Shown: in pieces, positions 19,935 through 27,864 of the stretch
Position numbering within the stretch: the first letter of the stretch is position 1
Layout of the letters: each line of letters starts with the position of its first letter
NCBI GenBank assembly: GCA_025935995.1
Contig: JAICUF010000011.1
Coordinates: 1 to 40,508 of the forward strand
Reading direction: 5' to 3'
DNA: 40,508 nt
From: Gemmatimonadales bacterium
GTDB taxonomy: Bacteria > Gemmatimonadota > Gemmatimonadetes > Gemmatimonadales > GWC2-71-9
Translations under genes and position numbers: made by a program
Notes under the pieces: model-generated
The model's input: only the letters and a program-made list of their open reading frames with translations
Database searches by the model: none
Told to the model about the DNA's origin: nothing

Positions 19935-20905
19935 TCCATCGCGAATTCGCGGTTGAACACCACCGGGAAGCTGAAGGTCTTGGCGCGACTCCGGGTTTCC
20001 ATGATGTCGGCCACGCGGCGCAGCCGGTCCGGGATGCCGAGGATCTTCTCCTGCGCCTTCCGGCCGAGCTCGTTGAGGCCGGTGAGGCTCTCGATCTTCC
20101 AGTAGCGGATCTGTTCCTGCACGATCCGGAGGTAATCCCGCGGACCGTAGATGCCCGAGCGCCGGATCACGTCGGCGAATTCCTTGTAGCCGGGAATCGT
20201 GAGCCCCGGCATGTCGATGCTCGGCAGGATGAACGAGGCGGAGTGGAGCGCCTCGTTGGGATCACGCTGAAGGATCTCGGTGAAGACGTGGCGGTAGAAC
20301 GAGAAGTGGCGCGCCTCTTCCCGCGCGACATAGCCGAGCACCTCGCCCAGGAGCGGCTCGTACTCGCCGATCATCTTGCCGGTGTTGGCGTGGGAGAACT
20401 GGGTGGCGCGCTCCTGCACCGTCGTGTACACGAAGACACGGTACGGATCATGGTCCCAGGTGGGATTGAAGCCCGCGCGGATGTACTCGAACTGCATCTC
20501 CTCGAGGCGGCGCTGGTCGAAGAGCCGGGCATCGCGGCCGTAGTCGTGGAGGATCTGGCCATGCCGATCCTCCTCGGCGGTCCAGAGGTTGTTCCAGGAC
20601 TGCCAGTGACTGTCCTCTCCCAGGTACACCGCGAGGAGGCGGTGGAAGTGGGGAAGGCCTTCCTCGGTGAGCAGATTGAGCGCGAGCGCGGCCCGGGCGG
20701 CGTCGGGGATGCCGGCGGCGCGCTTCCGGAGCTCCGCCATGTGCTCGTCGGGACAGCTGTCGGGCCTGGGGCCGAGCAGATCGGAGGGGAACCAGAGTTC
20801 GCGCTTGGCCTCGTGGATGGCCATCATCTCGCGGACCCGGCCTTCCAGGTCGCGCAGGACTTCGACCTTCGACAGCAATACGCGGGCGGACTCGGTCAGG
20901 CTCAT
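19931..20905 (-). CDS. acyl-[acyl-carrier-protein] desaturase
   Basis: The 324-residue protein belongs to the soluble di-iron acyl-ACP desaturases (fatty acid desaturase type 2; stearoyl-ACP Delta9 and mycobacterial DesA relatives). The iron ligands are visible as two EExxH motifs, EEDRH in WTAEEDRHG and EEARH in YVAREEARHFSF, plus Glu in TEEGLP and QERATQFSH between them. It inserts a cis double bond into acyl-ACP and adjusts membrane fluidity. The ATG giving MSLTESARV is chosen; a TTG four codons upstream is possible. It lies 38 bases after a GNAT gene and is coupled to a lipoprotein gene. Double-bond position cannot be told from sequence. Confidence 0.92.
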   Translation of the reverse strand: MSLTESARVLLSKVEVLRDLEGRVREMMAIHEAKRELWFPSDLLGPRPDSCPDEHMAELRKRAAGIPDAARAALALNLLTEEGLPHFHRLLAVYLGEDSHWQSWNNLWTAEEDRHGQILHDYGRDARLFDQRRLEEMQFEYIRAGFNPTWDHDPYRVFVYTTVQERATQFSHANTGKMIGEYEPLLGEVLGYVAREEARHFSFYRHVFTEILQRDPNEALHSASFILPSIDMPGLTIPGYKEFADVIRRSGIYGPRDYLRIVQEQIRYWKIESLTGLNELGRKAQEKILGIPDRLRRVADIMETRSRAKTFSFPVVFNREFAME

Positions 20906-20943
20906 GGCTGCTCGCAAAGACTGGGGAAATCAGCCCTTACAAC

Positions 20944-21372
20944 TTAATCGACCCCGAACCGCTTCTCCATGAGCGTCCACGTGTCGCCGCCGATGTAGCC
21001 CTGCCGCTGGACCACGCGCTGCCAGCCCATCGCCCCGAGCAGTCCCTCCGCCCGGGTATCGTCGGTCCAGAACTCCGCCAGGTGGGCGCCCTCCTCGGCG
21101 ACGCGCGCCTCGAAGGCCACCAGCAGCCGGTGCGCATGACCCTGATGCCGCTCCGCCGGCGTCACCACCAGGTCGATGAGGTGGGCCACGCCCCCTCGGA
21201 GCGAGTACCTGAGTCCCCCGATCCAGTCGCCGATCTCGTTGCTGAGCACCAGATAGCAGTCATCGGCCGGGGCCGGGAGGCCGGCGGCCGAGGCCTCGTT
21301 GTCGAGCAGCTCCTGCAGCCAGTGCGCGACGTCCTCATCCTGGTCCATCGCGCGAATGATCATCTCGCTCAT
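20944..21372 (-). CDS. GNAT family N-acetyltransferase
   Basis: The 142-residue protein has the GNAT fold order. The acetyl-CoA binding motif A is seen as VVTPAERHQGHAHRLLVAFE, and it is followed by the C-terminal strand and helix (LGAMGWQRVVQRQGY). The family transfers acetyl from acetyl-CoA to amines, protein N-termini or small molecules; the substrate here is unknown. The ATG follows a purine-poor leader, and no strong ribosome site is seen. It is the first gene of the operon that continues into the desaturase, lipoprotein, yggT-like and DUF167 genes. Confidence 0.88.
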   Translation of the reverse strand: MSEMIIRAMDQDEDVAHWLQELLDNEASAAGLPAPADDCYLVLSNEIGDWIGGLRYSLRGGVAHLIDLVVTPAERHQGHAHRLLVAFEARVAEEGAHLAEFWTDDTRAEGLLGAMGWQRVVQRQGYIGGDTWTLMEKRFGVD

Positions 21373-21528
21373 GGCTCGCGACCGCGTGGGGGGTGGGCAG
21401 GCTCCTCGCCCGGCACGATGTGCAACAGTAATGCCAGTTCCGCCCGGGGCCTGCTGTGGGGAGCGTCACGCCAGCGCGCGATGCACCCTGCTACACTCCG
21501 AACAACCGACGGTTCCAGGAGCGACCTC

Positions 21529-21969
21529 ATGACTCAAGCGACCGACACCAGACCGGCGATCACCCGCTGCGTCTTCTGCGGCAAGCTCAACCGCGTCGAC
21601 CTCGCCCGTCTGGGAGACGGCCCACGCTGCGCCGAATGCCACAAGCCGATGCGATTCGACCGGCCGGTGAAGGTGACCGACGCCGACTTCGACACCGTCA
21701 TCGCGGGGACCCGGGTGCCGGTGCTGGTGGACTTCTACGCCGACTGGTGCGGGCCCTGTCGCATGATGGCCCCGATCCTCGACGAGTTCGCCCACCAGCG
21801 AACCGGCGAGGTGCTTGTCCTCAAGCTGGACACCGATGCCAGCAAGGCATCCGCCGCGCGGTTCGGGATCCGCGGCATCCCGACGCTCATCGCGTTCCGC
21901 GACGGGAAGGAATCGCGCCGCCACGTCGGCATGGCCGACCGCCGGGTGCTCGACGGTCTCGTGAGCTGA
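21529..21969 (+). CDS. trxC: thioredoxin 2
   Basis: The 146-residue protein has the TrxC layout: an N-terminal zinc site from two Cys pairs (C14-x2-C17 and C34-x2-C37) followed by a thioredoxin domain with the active site WCGPC (Cys74, Cys77) and the cis-Pro in GIPTL. It is a cytoplasmic disulfide reductase, in other bacteria linked to oxidative stress. The ribosome site aggag lies 8 bases before the ATG, and TACACT (21492-21497) could be a -10 element. It is a single gene, ending back to back with the YfcC-type permease, and no terminator is visible between them. Confidence 0.95.
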   Translation: MTQATDTRPAITRCVFCGKLNRVDLARLGDGPRCAECHKPMRFDRPVKVTDADFDTVIAGTRVPVLVDFYADWCGPCRMMAPILDEFAHQRTGEVLVLKLDTDASKASAARFGIRGIPTLIAFRDGKESRRHVGMADRRVLDGLVS

Positions 21970-23325
21970 TCAGACGCCGAGCGCGATCCCGATCACGAGC
22001 CCGACGATCCCGAGCGCGAACAGCATCGCGACCATCCGTCCGGCAAAGCCGACCCACCTTCCGTAGGGCACCCCCAGCGCCGCGATGATCGCCATGAGCG
22101 CGCCGTTGGTCGGCGTCACGAGCTCGCAGAGCCCCGCGCCGAGCTGGTAGGCGAAGACCGTCATCTGCCGCGAGAGGCCCAGCAGGTCCGAAAGCGGCAC
22201 GAGGATGGGCATCGTGAGCACGGCCTGGCCGCTCACGCTGGGCACCGGAACGTGGATCGCCGCGTGGGCCGCCACCATCCCGATCGCCGACAGCGCGAGC
22301 GGCAGGCCGGCGATCGGCACGAAGAGCCCGTGCACGATGGTGTCGAGCACCTGCCCCTGCTCGAGTACGACGCTGATGGCGCGGGCGAAGCCGATGAGCA
22401 TCGCGGCCCCCGCCATCGAGCCGAACCCGTCCGCGAAGGCCGCGGCGGTCCCGCTGACCCCGAGCCCGCCGATCAGCCCCGCCAGGATGCCCATGAGAAA
22501 GAAAAGCGCGGACATCTGATCGAAGTCCCAGCCCAGGCGCAGAATGCCGAAGACGAGGACGACGAAGGTGACGGCGACGAGGACGAGGATGAGACCATGC
22601 CGGCCGAGCGGCGCCGTGTCCAGCGCGGTCCCCGTGTCGTCCGGAACCGGCGCCGTCCGGGTGCGCCTGGCGTAGCGCATCGTGCCCCAGATCCAGAGCA
22701 TGAGCGCCGGCGCCAGCGTCGCCACACGGAACGGCCACGCCGAGAGCTGGGGCAGCTGCGCCAGCTTCTGCGCGATCCCGGTCTGGAAGGGATTGACGGG
22801 GCTGAAGGCCGAGCCGACCGCCGCCGCGCCCACGCTCATCGCCGCCGCCGTCACCGCATCGAAGCCGAGGCGCCGGGTGAGCAGGAGAAGGATCGGAACG
22901 AACGCGATGATCTCCTCCTGCATGTTCTCCACCGCGCCGCCGACGGCGAAGGCGATGCAGGCGACGGGAATGACCAGCGTTTCCCGCTCTCCCAGGAGCT
23001 GGGCCAGCCGGCCAACCGCCCGGCGAAGCGCGCCCGTCCGATCCACCACCGCGAACGCCCCGCCCACGAGAAAGACGAGGAAGACTACCGAGCCCGCCTC
23101 CGCGAGCCCGCGCGGGATGGCCACCAGCGCCGAGCCCGCGCCGACCGGTGCGGCCGGTACCGAGTGATAGGTGCCGGGCACCACGACGCTCCGGCCGGTG
23201 ACCGGATCCTCCCGGCGGTCGTAGCGGCCGGCGGGGAGCACCCACGTGAGCGCCGCGGCCAATCCGATGCAGATGGCGAGGAGCGCCAGCGGATGCGGCA
23301 GACGAAACCGGCGCGGGGCCGGCAC
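21970..23325 (-). CDS. YfcC/ArcD-type transporter
   Basis: The protein (about 451 residues) has about a dozen hydrophobic helices and belongs to the C4-dicarboxylate anaerobic carrier-like family (YfcC, Pfam DcuC-like). Conserved stretches include VGGAFAVVDRTGAL, GGAVENMQEEIIAF, SPVNPFQTGIAQ and the C-terminal ELVTPTNGALMAI. Family members carry dicarboxylates, basic amino acids or dipeptides, so the substrate is unknown. The start is uncertain: the GTG at 23325 lies nine bases past the preceding stop, while a GTG at 23349 would overlap the upstream gene. The 90-residue protein gene just before it is in the same operon. Confidence 0.88.
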   Translation of the reverse strand: MPAPRRFRLPHPLALLAICIGLAAALTWVLPAGRYDRREDPVTGRSVVVPGTYHSVPAAPVGAGSALVAIPRGLAEAGSVVFLVFLVGGAFAVVDRTGALRRAVGRLAQLLGERETLVIPVACIAFAVGGAVENMQEEIIAFVPILLLLTRRLGFDAVTAAAMSVGAAAVGSAFSPVNPFQTGIAQKLAQLPQLSAWPFRVATLAPALMLWIWGTMRYARRTRTAPVPDDTGTALDTAPLGRHGLILVLVAVTFVVLVFGILRLGWDFDQMSALFFLMGILAGLIGGLGVSGTAAAFADGFGSMAGAAMLIGFARAISVVLEQGQVLDTIVHGLFVPIAGLPLALSAIGMVAAHAAIHVPVPSVSGQAVLTMPILVPLSDLLGLSRQMTVFAYQLGAGLCELVTPTNGALMAIIAALGVPYGRWVGFAGRMVAMLFALGIVGLVIGIALGV

Positions 23326-23333
23326 CGCCTCCG

Positions 23334-23606
23334 CTAGGCCGCCCGACACGCTCGCCGCGCCGGCGGGGTGTTGCTGCAGGCGATGCGCTGGTCCATGCCG
23401 GTCGCGATGGTGCCGCAGGCCGTCTCCTGCGCGCGCTGGGCCGCCGCCGGCTCCGTCTCGGCCGATGCCGTGGCCTCGTTGTGCCGGCCCCGGAAATCCA
23501 CCGCGACGGTGCACGCGACCTTCTGGCTCGACAGCGTTCCGTAGAGCAGGAACGCGGCAAAGGCGAGGACGGCGATGAGGACGCCGAGCTTGCCGCGGGT
23601 CGTCAC
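23334..23606 (-). CDS. small membrane-anchored protein of unknown function
   Basis: The 90-residue protein has one N-terminal hydrophobic segment (GVLIAVLAFAAFLLYG) and an outer part with four Cys (VACTVAV, ETACGT, IACSN, RRACRA) and the pattern NEATASAETEPAAAQRAQETACG. This resembles a short protein that I believe recurs in Gemmatimonadota genomes without a known role. The Cys could form two disulfides outside the membrane. Its ATG has ggagg 7-8 bases upstream. It is immediately followed by the YfcC-type permease and may be co-expressed with it. Confidence 0.75.
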   Translation of the reverse strand: MTTRGKLGVLIAVLAFAAFLLYGTLSSQKVACTVAVDFRGRHNEATASAETEPAAAQRAQETACGTIATGMDQRIACSNTPPARRACRAA

Positions 23607-23717
23607 GGGAGACCTCCGGGGGCGCGGGAACGGAGCGCTCCGGAACCCGCCGGCGACGGCGGCTGTTCAGCCACGTGTCGCCGGCCGGGGGCCGGGCCAA
23701 CCAATGGGGGCAGGAAT

Positions 23718-23954
23718 CTGACGACCGACTGCGCCGCCGTGCGGCAGCGAACCTGGGAATATCTCGACGCCGAGCTGGGCGCCGACGATCTCGCCGGCAT
23801 CGGCCGGCACATCGTGCTCTGCCTCGAATGCCGGCAGGTGGTGGCCTTCGATCGCGCCTTCCTCGAGCTGCTCGGGCGCCAGCGCGCGGCGGGAGTCGCG
23901 CCGGCCCGGCTGATCTGGGAGGTACGTGTGGCGCTCCGCTCCGCTCCAGTGTAA
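23718..23954 (+). CDS. zinc-finger anti-sigma-like protein
   Basis: The 78-residue protein has the zf-HC2 pattern of anti-sigma factors: TDCAAV near the start, WEYLDAEL, then a helix ending HIVLCLEC (His-x3-Cys-x2-Cys) and FDRAFLELL. Such domains bind an ECF sigma factor and often respond to redox state. There is no membrane segment, so it would be a soluble regulator, and no sigma factor gene is adjacent. No ATG, GTG or TTG fits the conserved beginning; a CTG at 23718 lies five bases after a good ribosome site (gggggcagg), so it is my choice, with GTG a few codons later as the alternative. It stands alone on the plus strand. Confidence 0.7.
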   Translation: MTTDCAAVRQRTWEYLDAELGADDLAGIGRHIVLCLECRQVVAFDRAFLELLGRQRAAGVAPARLIWEVRVALRSAPV

Positions 23955-23964
23955 CCGCGCCGCT

Positions 23965-24690
23965 TCATCCCGCCCGGAGCGCTGCGAGAAGGCCCGGCAC
24001 CATGCCCAGGAGCCACACCACGGCCGCCGCGGGTGCCGCCTGCGCCACGGTGGCGCGGGCGACGACCTTGAGCCCGATGGCGACGAGCACCGCCGTCCAG
24101 ATGGTGAAGAGGTCGATGTGGCCCACGGTGGCCATCGTGAGCGGCGACGACGAGGGATCGAGGAACCGCGCCAGGCCGACGCTCACGCTGTAGCGCGAGG
24201 TGATCGAGCCGTCGGGCAGGACGAGCGCCTGCGCGGCGTTGACGATCTGCTCGATGATCAGGGGATAGAACGAGAAGGTCGCGATCATCATGGCCTGGGC
24301 GAAGCCCGTGGCAAGGCCGACCGCGCGGCTGACGAGCCAGACGACGATCCCCGTGATGAAGGGCCCCAGCAGACCCGCGAAGAGAAACAGCCCCACACCG
24401 CCCCACTTCGGACCCATCTCCTTCATCGCCTGCAGCCGCTCGGGCGGCAGGTTCGGCATCTTCGCCATCATGACCGGCATCATGCGCGCCCATTCGGCGT
24501 CGAAGACCGGCTGCATCGCATTCCGCGTGGCGTAGAAGAGCACCAGGAGCGCGAACGGGAGCACGATCAGCGGCAGCGCGAACTCGCCGCCCTCCGCCCG
24601 CCGGGCGAAGACGTCGCTCGGCGCGTAGTAGATCTCGATCAGATCCATCGGGCCCGGCTCGGCCGGCTTGCCGGCCAGCGCGTCGGTCAT
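23965..24690 (-). CDS. Yip1 family membrane protein
   Basis: The 241-residue protein has the Yip1 domain layout: a short N-terminal stretch containing IYYAPSDVFAR, typical of bacterial members, then five hydrophobic helices. Bacterial Yip1 proteins are integral membrane proteins of unknown function. The region after the first helix is Met- and Lys-rich (MMPVMMAKMPNLPPERLQAM) and probably lies outside the membrane. The gene follows mgtE by 13 bases and is the last of a four-gene operon. Confidence 0.85.
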   Translation of the reverse strand: MTDALAGKPAEPGPMDLIEIYYAPSDVFARRAEGGEFALPLIVLPFALLVLFYATRNAMQPVFDAEWARMMPVMMAKMPNLPPERLQAMKEMGPKWGGVGLFLFAGLLGPFITGIVVWLVSRAVGLATGFAQAMMIATFSFYPLIIEQIVNAAQALVLPDGSITSRYSVSVGLARFLDPSSSPLTMATVGHIDLFTIWTAVLVAIGLKVVARATVAQAAPAAAVVWLLGMVPGLLAALRAG

Positions 24691-24703
24691 CGGTTGCTCC
24701 CGG

Positions 24704-26116
24704 TCAGAGAAGGGTGCCGCGGAGAATGAGCAGGGCGACGGAGAAATAGATGATGAGGCCGGTCACGTCCACCAGCGTCGCGACGAAGGGGGCGCTGGCG
24801 CTCGCCGGGTCGAAGCCAAGGCGGCGGAGGACGAAGGGAAGCATCGAGCCGGTGAGGGAGCCGAAGGTGACGACGCCGACGAGCGAGATGCCGACCGTCA
24901 GGGCCACCAGCAGGTGGTGCGGCCCGTAGTCGTAGCCGATCGCGCTCCAGTGGTGCTGGGCGGCGTACTGCCACAGGAGGATGCGCGCGATCCCGATGAC
25001 GCCGAGGATGACGCCCAGGGTGAAGCCGGCGGGCAGCTCGCGCACGGCGACGCGCCACCAGTCGCGGACGGTCACCTCCTGCAGCGCGAGCGAGCGGATG
25101 ATGAGCGAGGTGGCCTGCGACCCGGAGTTGCCGCCGGAGCTGATGATGAGCGGCATGAACAGCGCGAGGACGACCGCGCTGCTGATCTCCTTGTCGAAGT
25201 GCCCCATCGCGGTGGCGGTGAGCATCTCGCCCAGGAAGAGGGCGCAGAGCCAGCCGGCGCGCTTGCGGATCATGGCGCCGAAGCCGATCTGCATGTACGG
25301 CTCGTCCAGCGCCTCCATGCCGCCGAACTTCTGGACGTCCTCGGTCTGCTCGCTGATGAGGGCGTCGATGATGTCGTCCACCGTCACGATGCCGAGGATG
25401 CGGCCGCCGTCGTCGAGGACGGGGAGGGCGAGCAGGTTGTACTTCGAGATGAGGCGCGCCACGTCCTCGCGGTCGGTGGTGGCGCGGACCGAAAGCGGCT
25501 TCCGCCGGTCGCCCACCTGGATGATGGGACGGTCGGGCGGCGCGATCATCACCTCGCGGAGCGAGACCGCGTGCAGCAGACGCCGGGTGGCGGGGTCGTG
25601 CACGTAGATCGCGTACACCGTCTCCTTGGCCTCGCCGACGGCGCTGATGTACGTCTTGACCCGCTCCGCGCTCCACTCCGCCGGCACCGCGACGAATTCC
25701 GTCGTCATGATGCCGCCCGCGCTCGTCGGCGGGAAGCGGAGCAGCATCTTGAGCGCGTCGCGGGTCGGCGCGGTGAGGATGTGGATGAGCCGCGCCCGCG
25801 CCTCGTCGCCCAGCTCGCGGAAGAGCTCCACCTGCTGATCGGCCGACATCGCCTCCAGCAGCGGCGCGGCCTGGGTCTGCTGCAGCTGCTCGAAGATGGC
25901 GCCCCGGTGCTCCAGCTCGGGCTCGTCGAGGAGCTGCACCGCCCGGTGAAACGGAAGGGCCGCCACGATGCGCGCGGCGGCCTCGACGGGCAGCTCGTTC
26001 AGCGCCTCGGCGATGTCGGCGGGGAGGAGGTCGGCACAGGCGGCCTGAAAATCCTCCTCGTCGGCCGAGAGGAGGTAGAGGAGCTCGGGAGATGGGGCCG
26101 TCGATTCGGGTGGCAT
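24704..26116 (-). CDS. mgtE: magnesium transporter MgtE
   Basis: The 470-residue protein is a complete MgtE channel: an N-terminal helical Mg-sensing domain (about 10-135, LLPADIAEALNELP), two CBS domains (about 140-265), a connecting helix and a C-terminal pore domain of five helices (about 295-470) with SSGGNSGSQATSLI, the conserved pore-region signature. It lets Mg2+ enter and closes when cytoplasmic Mg2+ is high. The ATG giving MPPESTAP is chosen; the open frame extends upstream into the cutA gene, without family likeness. It lies in the operon lipoprotein-cutA-mgtE-Yip1, which joins two metal-handling genes. Confidence 0.95.
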   Translation of the reverse strand: MPPESTAPSPELLYLLSADEEDFQAACADLLPADIAEALNELPVEAAARIVAALPFHRAVQLLDEPELEHRGAIFEQLQQTQAAPLLEAMSADQQVELFRELGDEARARLIHILTAPTRDALKMLLRFPPTSAGGIMTTEFVAVPAEWSAERVKTYISAVGEAKETVYAIYVHDPATRRLLHAVSLREVMIAPPDRPIIQVGDRRKPLSVRATTDREDVARLISKYNLLALPVLDDGGRILGIVTVDDIIDALISEQTEDVQKFGGMEALDEPYMQIGFGAMIRKRAGWLCALFLGEMLTATAMGHFDKEISSAVVLALFMPLIISSGGNSGSQATSLIIRSLALQEVTVRDWWRVAVRELPAGFTLGVILGVIGIARILLWQYAAQHHWSAIGYDYGPHHLLVALTVGISLVGVVTFGSLTGSMLPFVLRRLGFDPASASAPFVATLVDVTGLIIYFSVALLILRGTLL

Positions 26117-26147
26117 GGAGCCCCGCGAGCCATGGGAATGGGTGCCG

Positions 26148-26471
26148 TCAGTCGTCGGCGCGGACCGCCTCCTCGATCCACGCGAGGTACCGGTCGCTGC
26201 CCGCGAGCGGGGCGGTGGTGAGCTCCGGCAGCTCGTAGGGATGCCGCTCGCCGAGCGCCGTCTCGAGCGCCGCGAGCCGCCCCTGGGTGGTCTTGAGCTC
26301 GCAGCGCCACTCGTCACCCCGCTCCACCGACCCCCGCCAGCGCCACACACTCGCGACGGGTCCGCTCACCTGGGCGCACGCGGCGAGCCGCCGCGCGACC
26401 ATCTCGTCAGCCAGCGCCAGCGCCGCCTCCCGGGTCGGCAGCGTGGTGGCGACGAGCACGCACGCCGCCAC
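26148..26471 (-). CDS. cutA: divalent-cation tolerance protein CutA
   Basis: The 107-residue protein has the CutA1 pattern in full: VATTLPTREAALALADEMV, ARRLAACAQVSGPVASVWRW, then GSVERGDEWRCELKT and HPYELPEL. CutA proteins are small trimers with a ferredoxin-like fold. They were first linked to copper tolerance, but their true role is unsettled. The start is GTG, three bases after the stop of the lipoprotein gene, with no strong ribosome site, so translation probably depends on coupling. mgtE follows after 31 bases. Confidence 0.93.
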   Translation of the reverse strand: MAACVLVATTLPTREAALALADEMVARRLAACAQVSGPVASVWRWRGSVERGDEWRCELKTTQGRLAALETALGERHPYELPELTTAPLAGSDRYLAWIEEAVRADD

Positions 26472-26473
26472 GC

Positions 26474-26854
26474 TCAGCGGCGGTGGAGGTTCGCGGTCTC
26501 CCCGCCGCGCTTGCCGTCGTCGACGGGGACGACCATCGTGCGCCATCCGCTCCTGAACTGCAGGGTGAGCCGGTGGCCCAGCGAGTCGGCGGTCACGTTC
26601 ACGATGTCGGGCATGGTGCGCGCGTAGCGCACCGCGGAATCTGCCTGCGCCACGTAGTCGGCCCGCGACTCGCCCCGGTAAGCGTGGCCGAACTCGCGCG
26701 CGATCGCCATCGCCTCGGCCTGCTCGCCGCCGTAGCGCGCGTACTGGTCGGCCGGCACGTAACCGTCCTGATCGCTGAGCTTCGGATACTCGTCGTACGA
26801 CGGGCAGCCGGCGAGCGCTACGGTGACGGCGAGGAGAGCGAAAGCCCGTTTCAT
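26474..26854 (-). CDS. small lipoprotein of unknown function
   Basis: The 126-residue protein begins with a lipoprotein signal (MKRAFALLAVTVALAGC, Cys at 17). The mature part contains DQDGYVPADQYARYGGEQAEAMAIAREFGHAYRG and a C-terminal region with RLTLQFRSGWRTMVVPVDDGKRGGETANLH. I do not recognise a family. It is the first gene of the operon continuing into cutA, mgtE and Yip1, so a link to the envelope or metals is possible. Its upstream region contains an AT-rich inverted repeat shared with the divergent PAP2 gene. Confidence 0.78.
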   Translation of the reverse strand: MKRAFALLAVTVALAGCPSYDEYPKLSDQDGYVPADQYARYGGEQAEAMAIAREFGHAYRGESRADYVAQADSAVRYARTMPDIVNVTADSLGHRLTLQFRSGWRTMVVPVDDGKRGGETANLHRR

Positions 26855-26915
26855 GAGCGGTCCTGTGTGCGGGGGCGTCGGAGCGGCGGCCGCGGCAACG
26901 GTGACGGCCGGCACA

Positions 26916-26938
26916 TACAAGCTGGATGTTAGCTTGTA
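26916..26938. promoter_or_regulatory. inverted repeat in a divergent promoter region
   Basis: A perfect 8-bp inverted repeat, TACAAGCT and AGCTTGTA, is separated by seven bases (ggatgtt). It sits between the minus-strand lipoprotein-cutA-mgtE operon and the plus-strand PAP2 gene. It is clearly richer in AT than its surroundings and has the form of a regulator-binding site. The cognate protein is unknown. Confidence 0.4.
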
Positions 26939-26988
26939 ATCGTCGTTCGACGCCAGTAGCGACACGATCCGCGAACCGTGGAGAGACC

Positions 26989-27864
26989 GTGACGTCGTAC
27001 CGACTCGAACGCACCCGCCCGCCGCGCGCCTCGCTTCGCGCGGTTTTTCTTCTGGCTGCCGGCCTCGTCGCCGCAGCGCCGGCCACCGCGCAGGTCCCCG
27101 ACTCCACCCGACGGAAGGCGGTGCAGGATACCGTCAACGCCATCAAGGACACCCTCAAGCAGGAGGCGCGGCAGGAGGTCGTCGCCACCGCGCACGTCAT
27201 CCGCTGGTACGAGGCCGCCGCGGCGGTCGGCGGGATCGCGGCGACGATGGCGCTCGACCAGCCGATCCAGCGCTTTGCCCAGAACCATCGATCGAAGACG
27301 AGCGACGACATCTCGAAGGTGTTCCGCCAGGAGGGCGAGCCGGTCTACTACGTCACGGTGAGCCTGGGCGTGCTGGCGGCGGGCGTGGTGAGCGGCAGCG
27401 CCGATCTGCAACGGGCGGGCGGGCGGATGGTGGCGGCCGTCGGCGTCTCGGGGATCATCATGGGTGGGAGCAAGATGCTGGTGGGCCGCTCCCGTCCCAA
27501 CGAGCGGGTCGGCGCGTTCAAGTTCCACCCCTTCACGTCGCTCCGGGACTCGGCCGGGGTTCAGACCCGCGGCTCGATGCCGTCCGGCCACACCACGGCG
27601 GCCTTTGCCGTCGCGACGTCCCTGGCCGACGACATTCACAACGTGCCCGTGGAGATCCTGCTCTACACCTTTGCCGTCGGCACCGCCTACTCCCGCATCA
27701 ACGACAACCGGCACTGGTTCAGCGATACGGTCGCGGGCGCGATTCTGGGCGTCACCAGCGCGAAGCTGGTGAACGGCCACTGGCGGATCTTCGGGCTCAA
27801 GCCGCCCGGCTTTCTCCTGACGCCAACCGGGACGGCGACGCTGAGCTGGAGCGCACCCTTGTGA
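26989..27864 (+). CDS. PAP2 family phosphatase, exported
   Basis: The 291-residue protein belongs to the type 2 phosphatidic acid phosphatase family. The three catalytic motifs are present: KMLVGRSRP, PSGHTT and SRINDNRHWFSD, with the His of the last two motifs acting in catalysis. It starts with a signal-like segment (AVFLLAAGLVAAAPATAQ), then a polar helical region before the membrane domain. GTG is chosen as start because ggagag lies four bases upstream; the open frame goes further up through the inverted repeat. Likely substrates are lipid phosphates such as undecaprenyl pyrophosphate or phosphatidic acid. Its 3' end overlaps the convergent second PAP2 gene by 68 bases. Confidence 0.88.
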   Translation: MTSYRLERTRPPRASLRAVFLLAAGLVAAAPATAQVPDSTRRKAVQDTVNAIKDTLKQEARQEVVATAHVIRWYEAAAAVGGIAATMALDQPIQRFAQNHRSKTSDDISKVFRQEGEPVYYVTVSLGVLAAGVVSGSADLQRAGGRMVAAVGVSGIIMGGSKMLVGRSRPNERVGAFKFHPFTSLRDSAGVQTRGSMPSGHTTAAFAVATSLADDIHNVPVEILLYTFAVGTAYSRINDNRHWFSDTVAGAILGVTSAKLVNGHWRIFGLKPPGFLLTPTGTATLSWSAPL

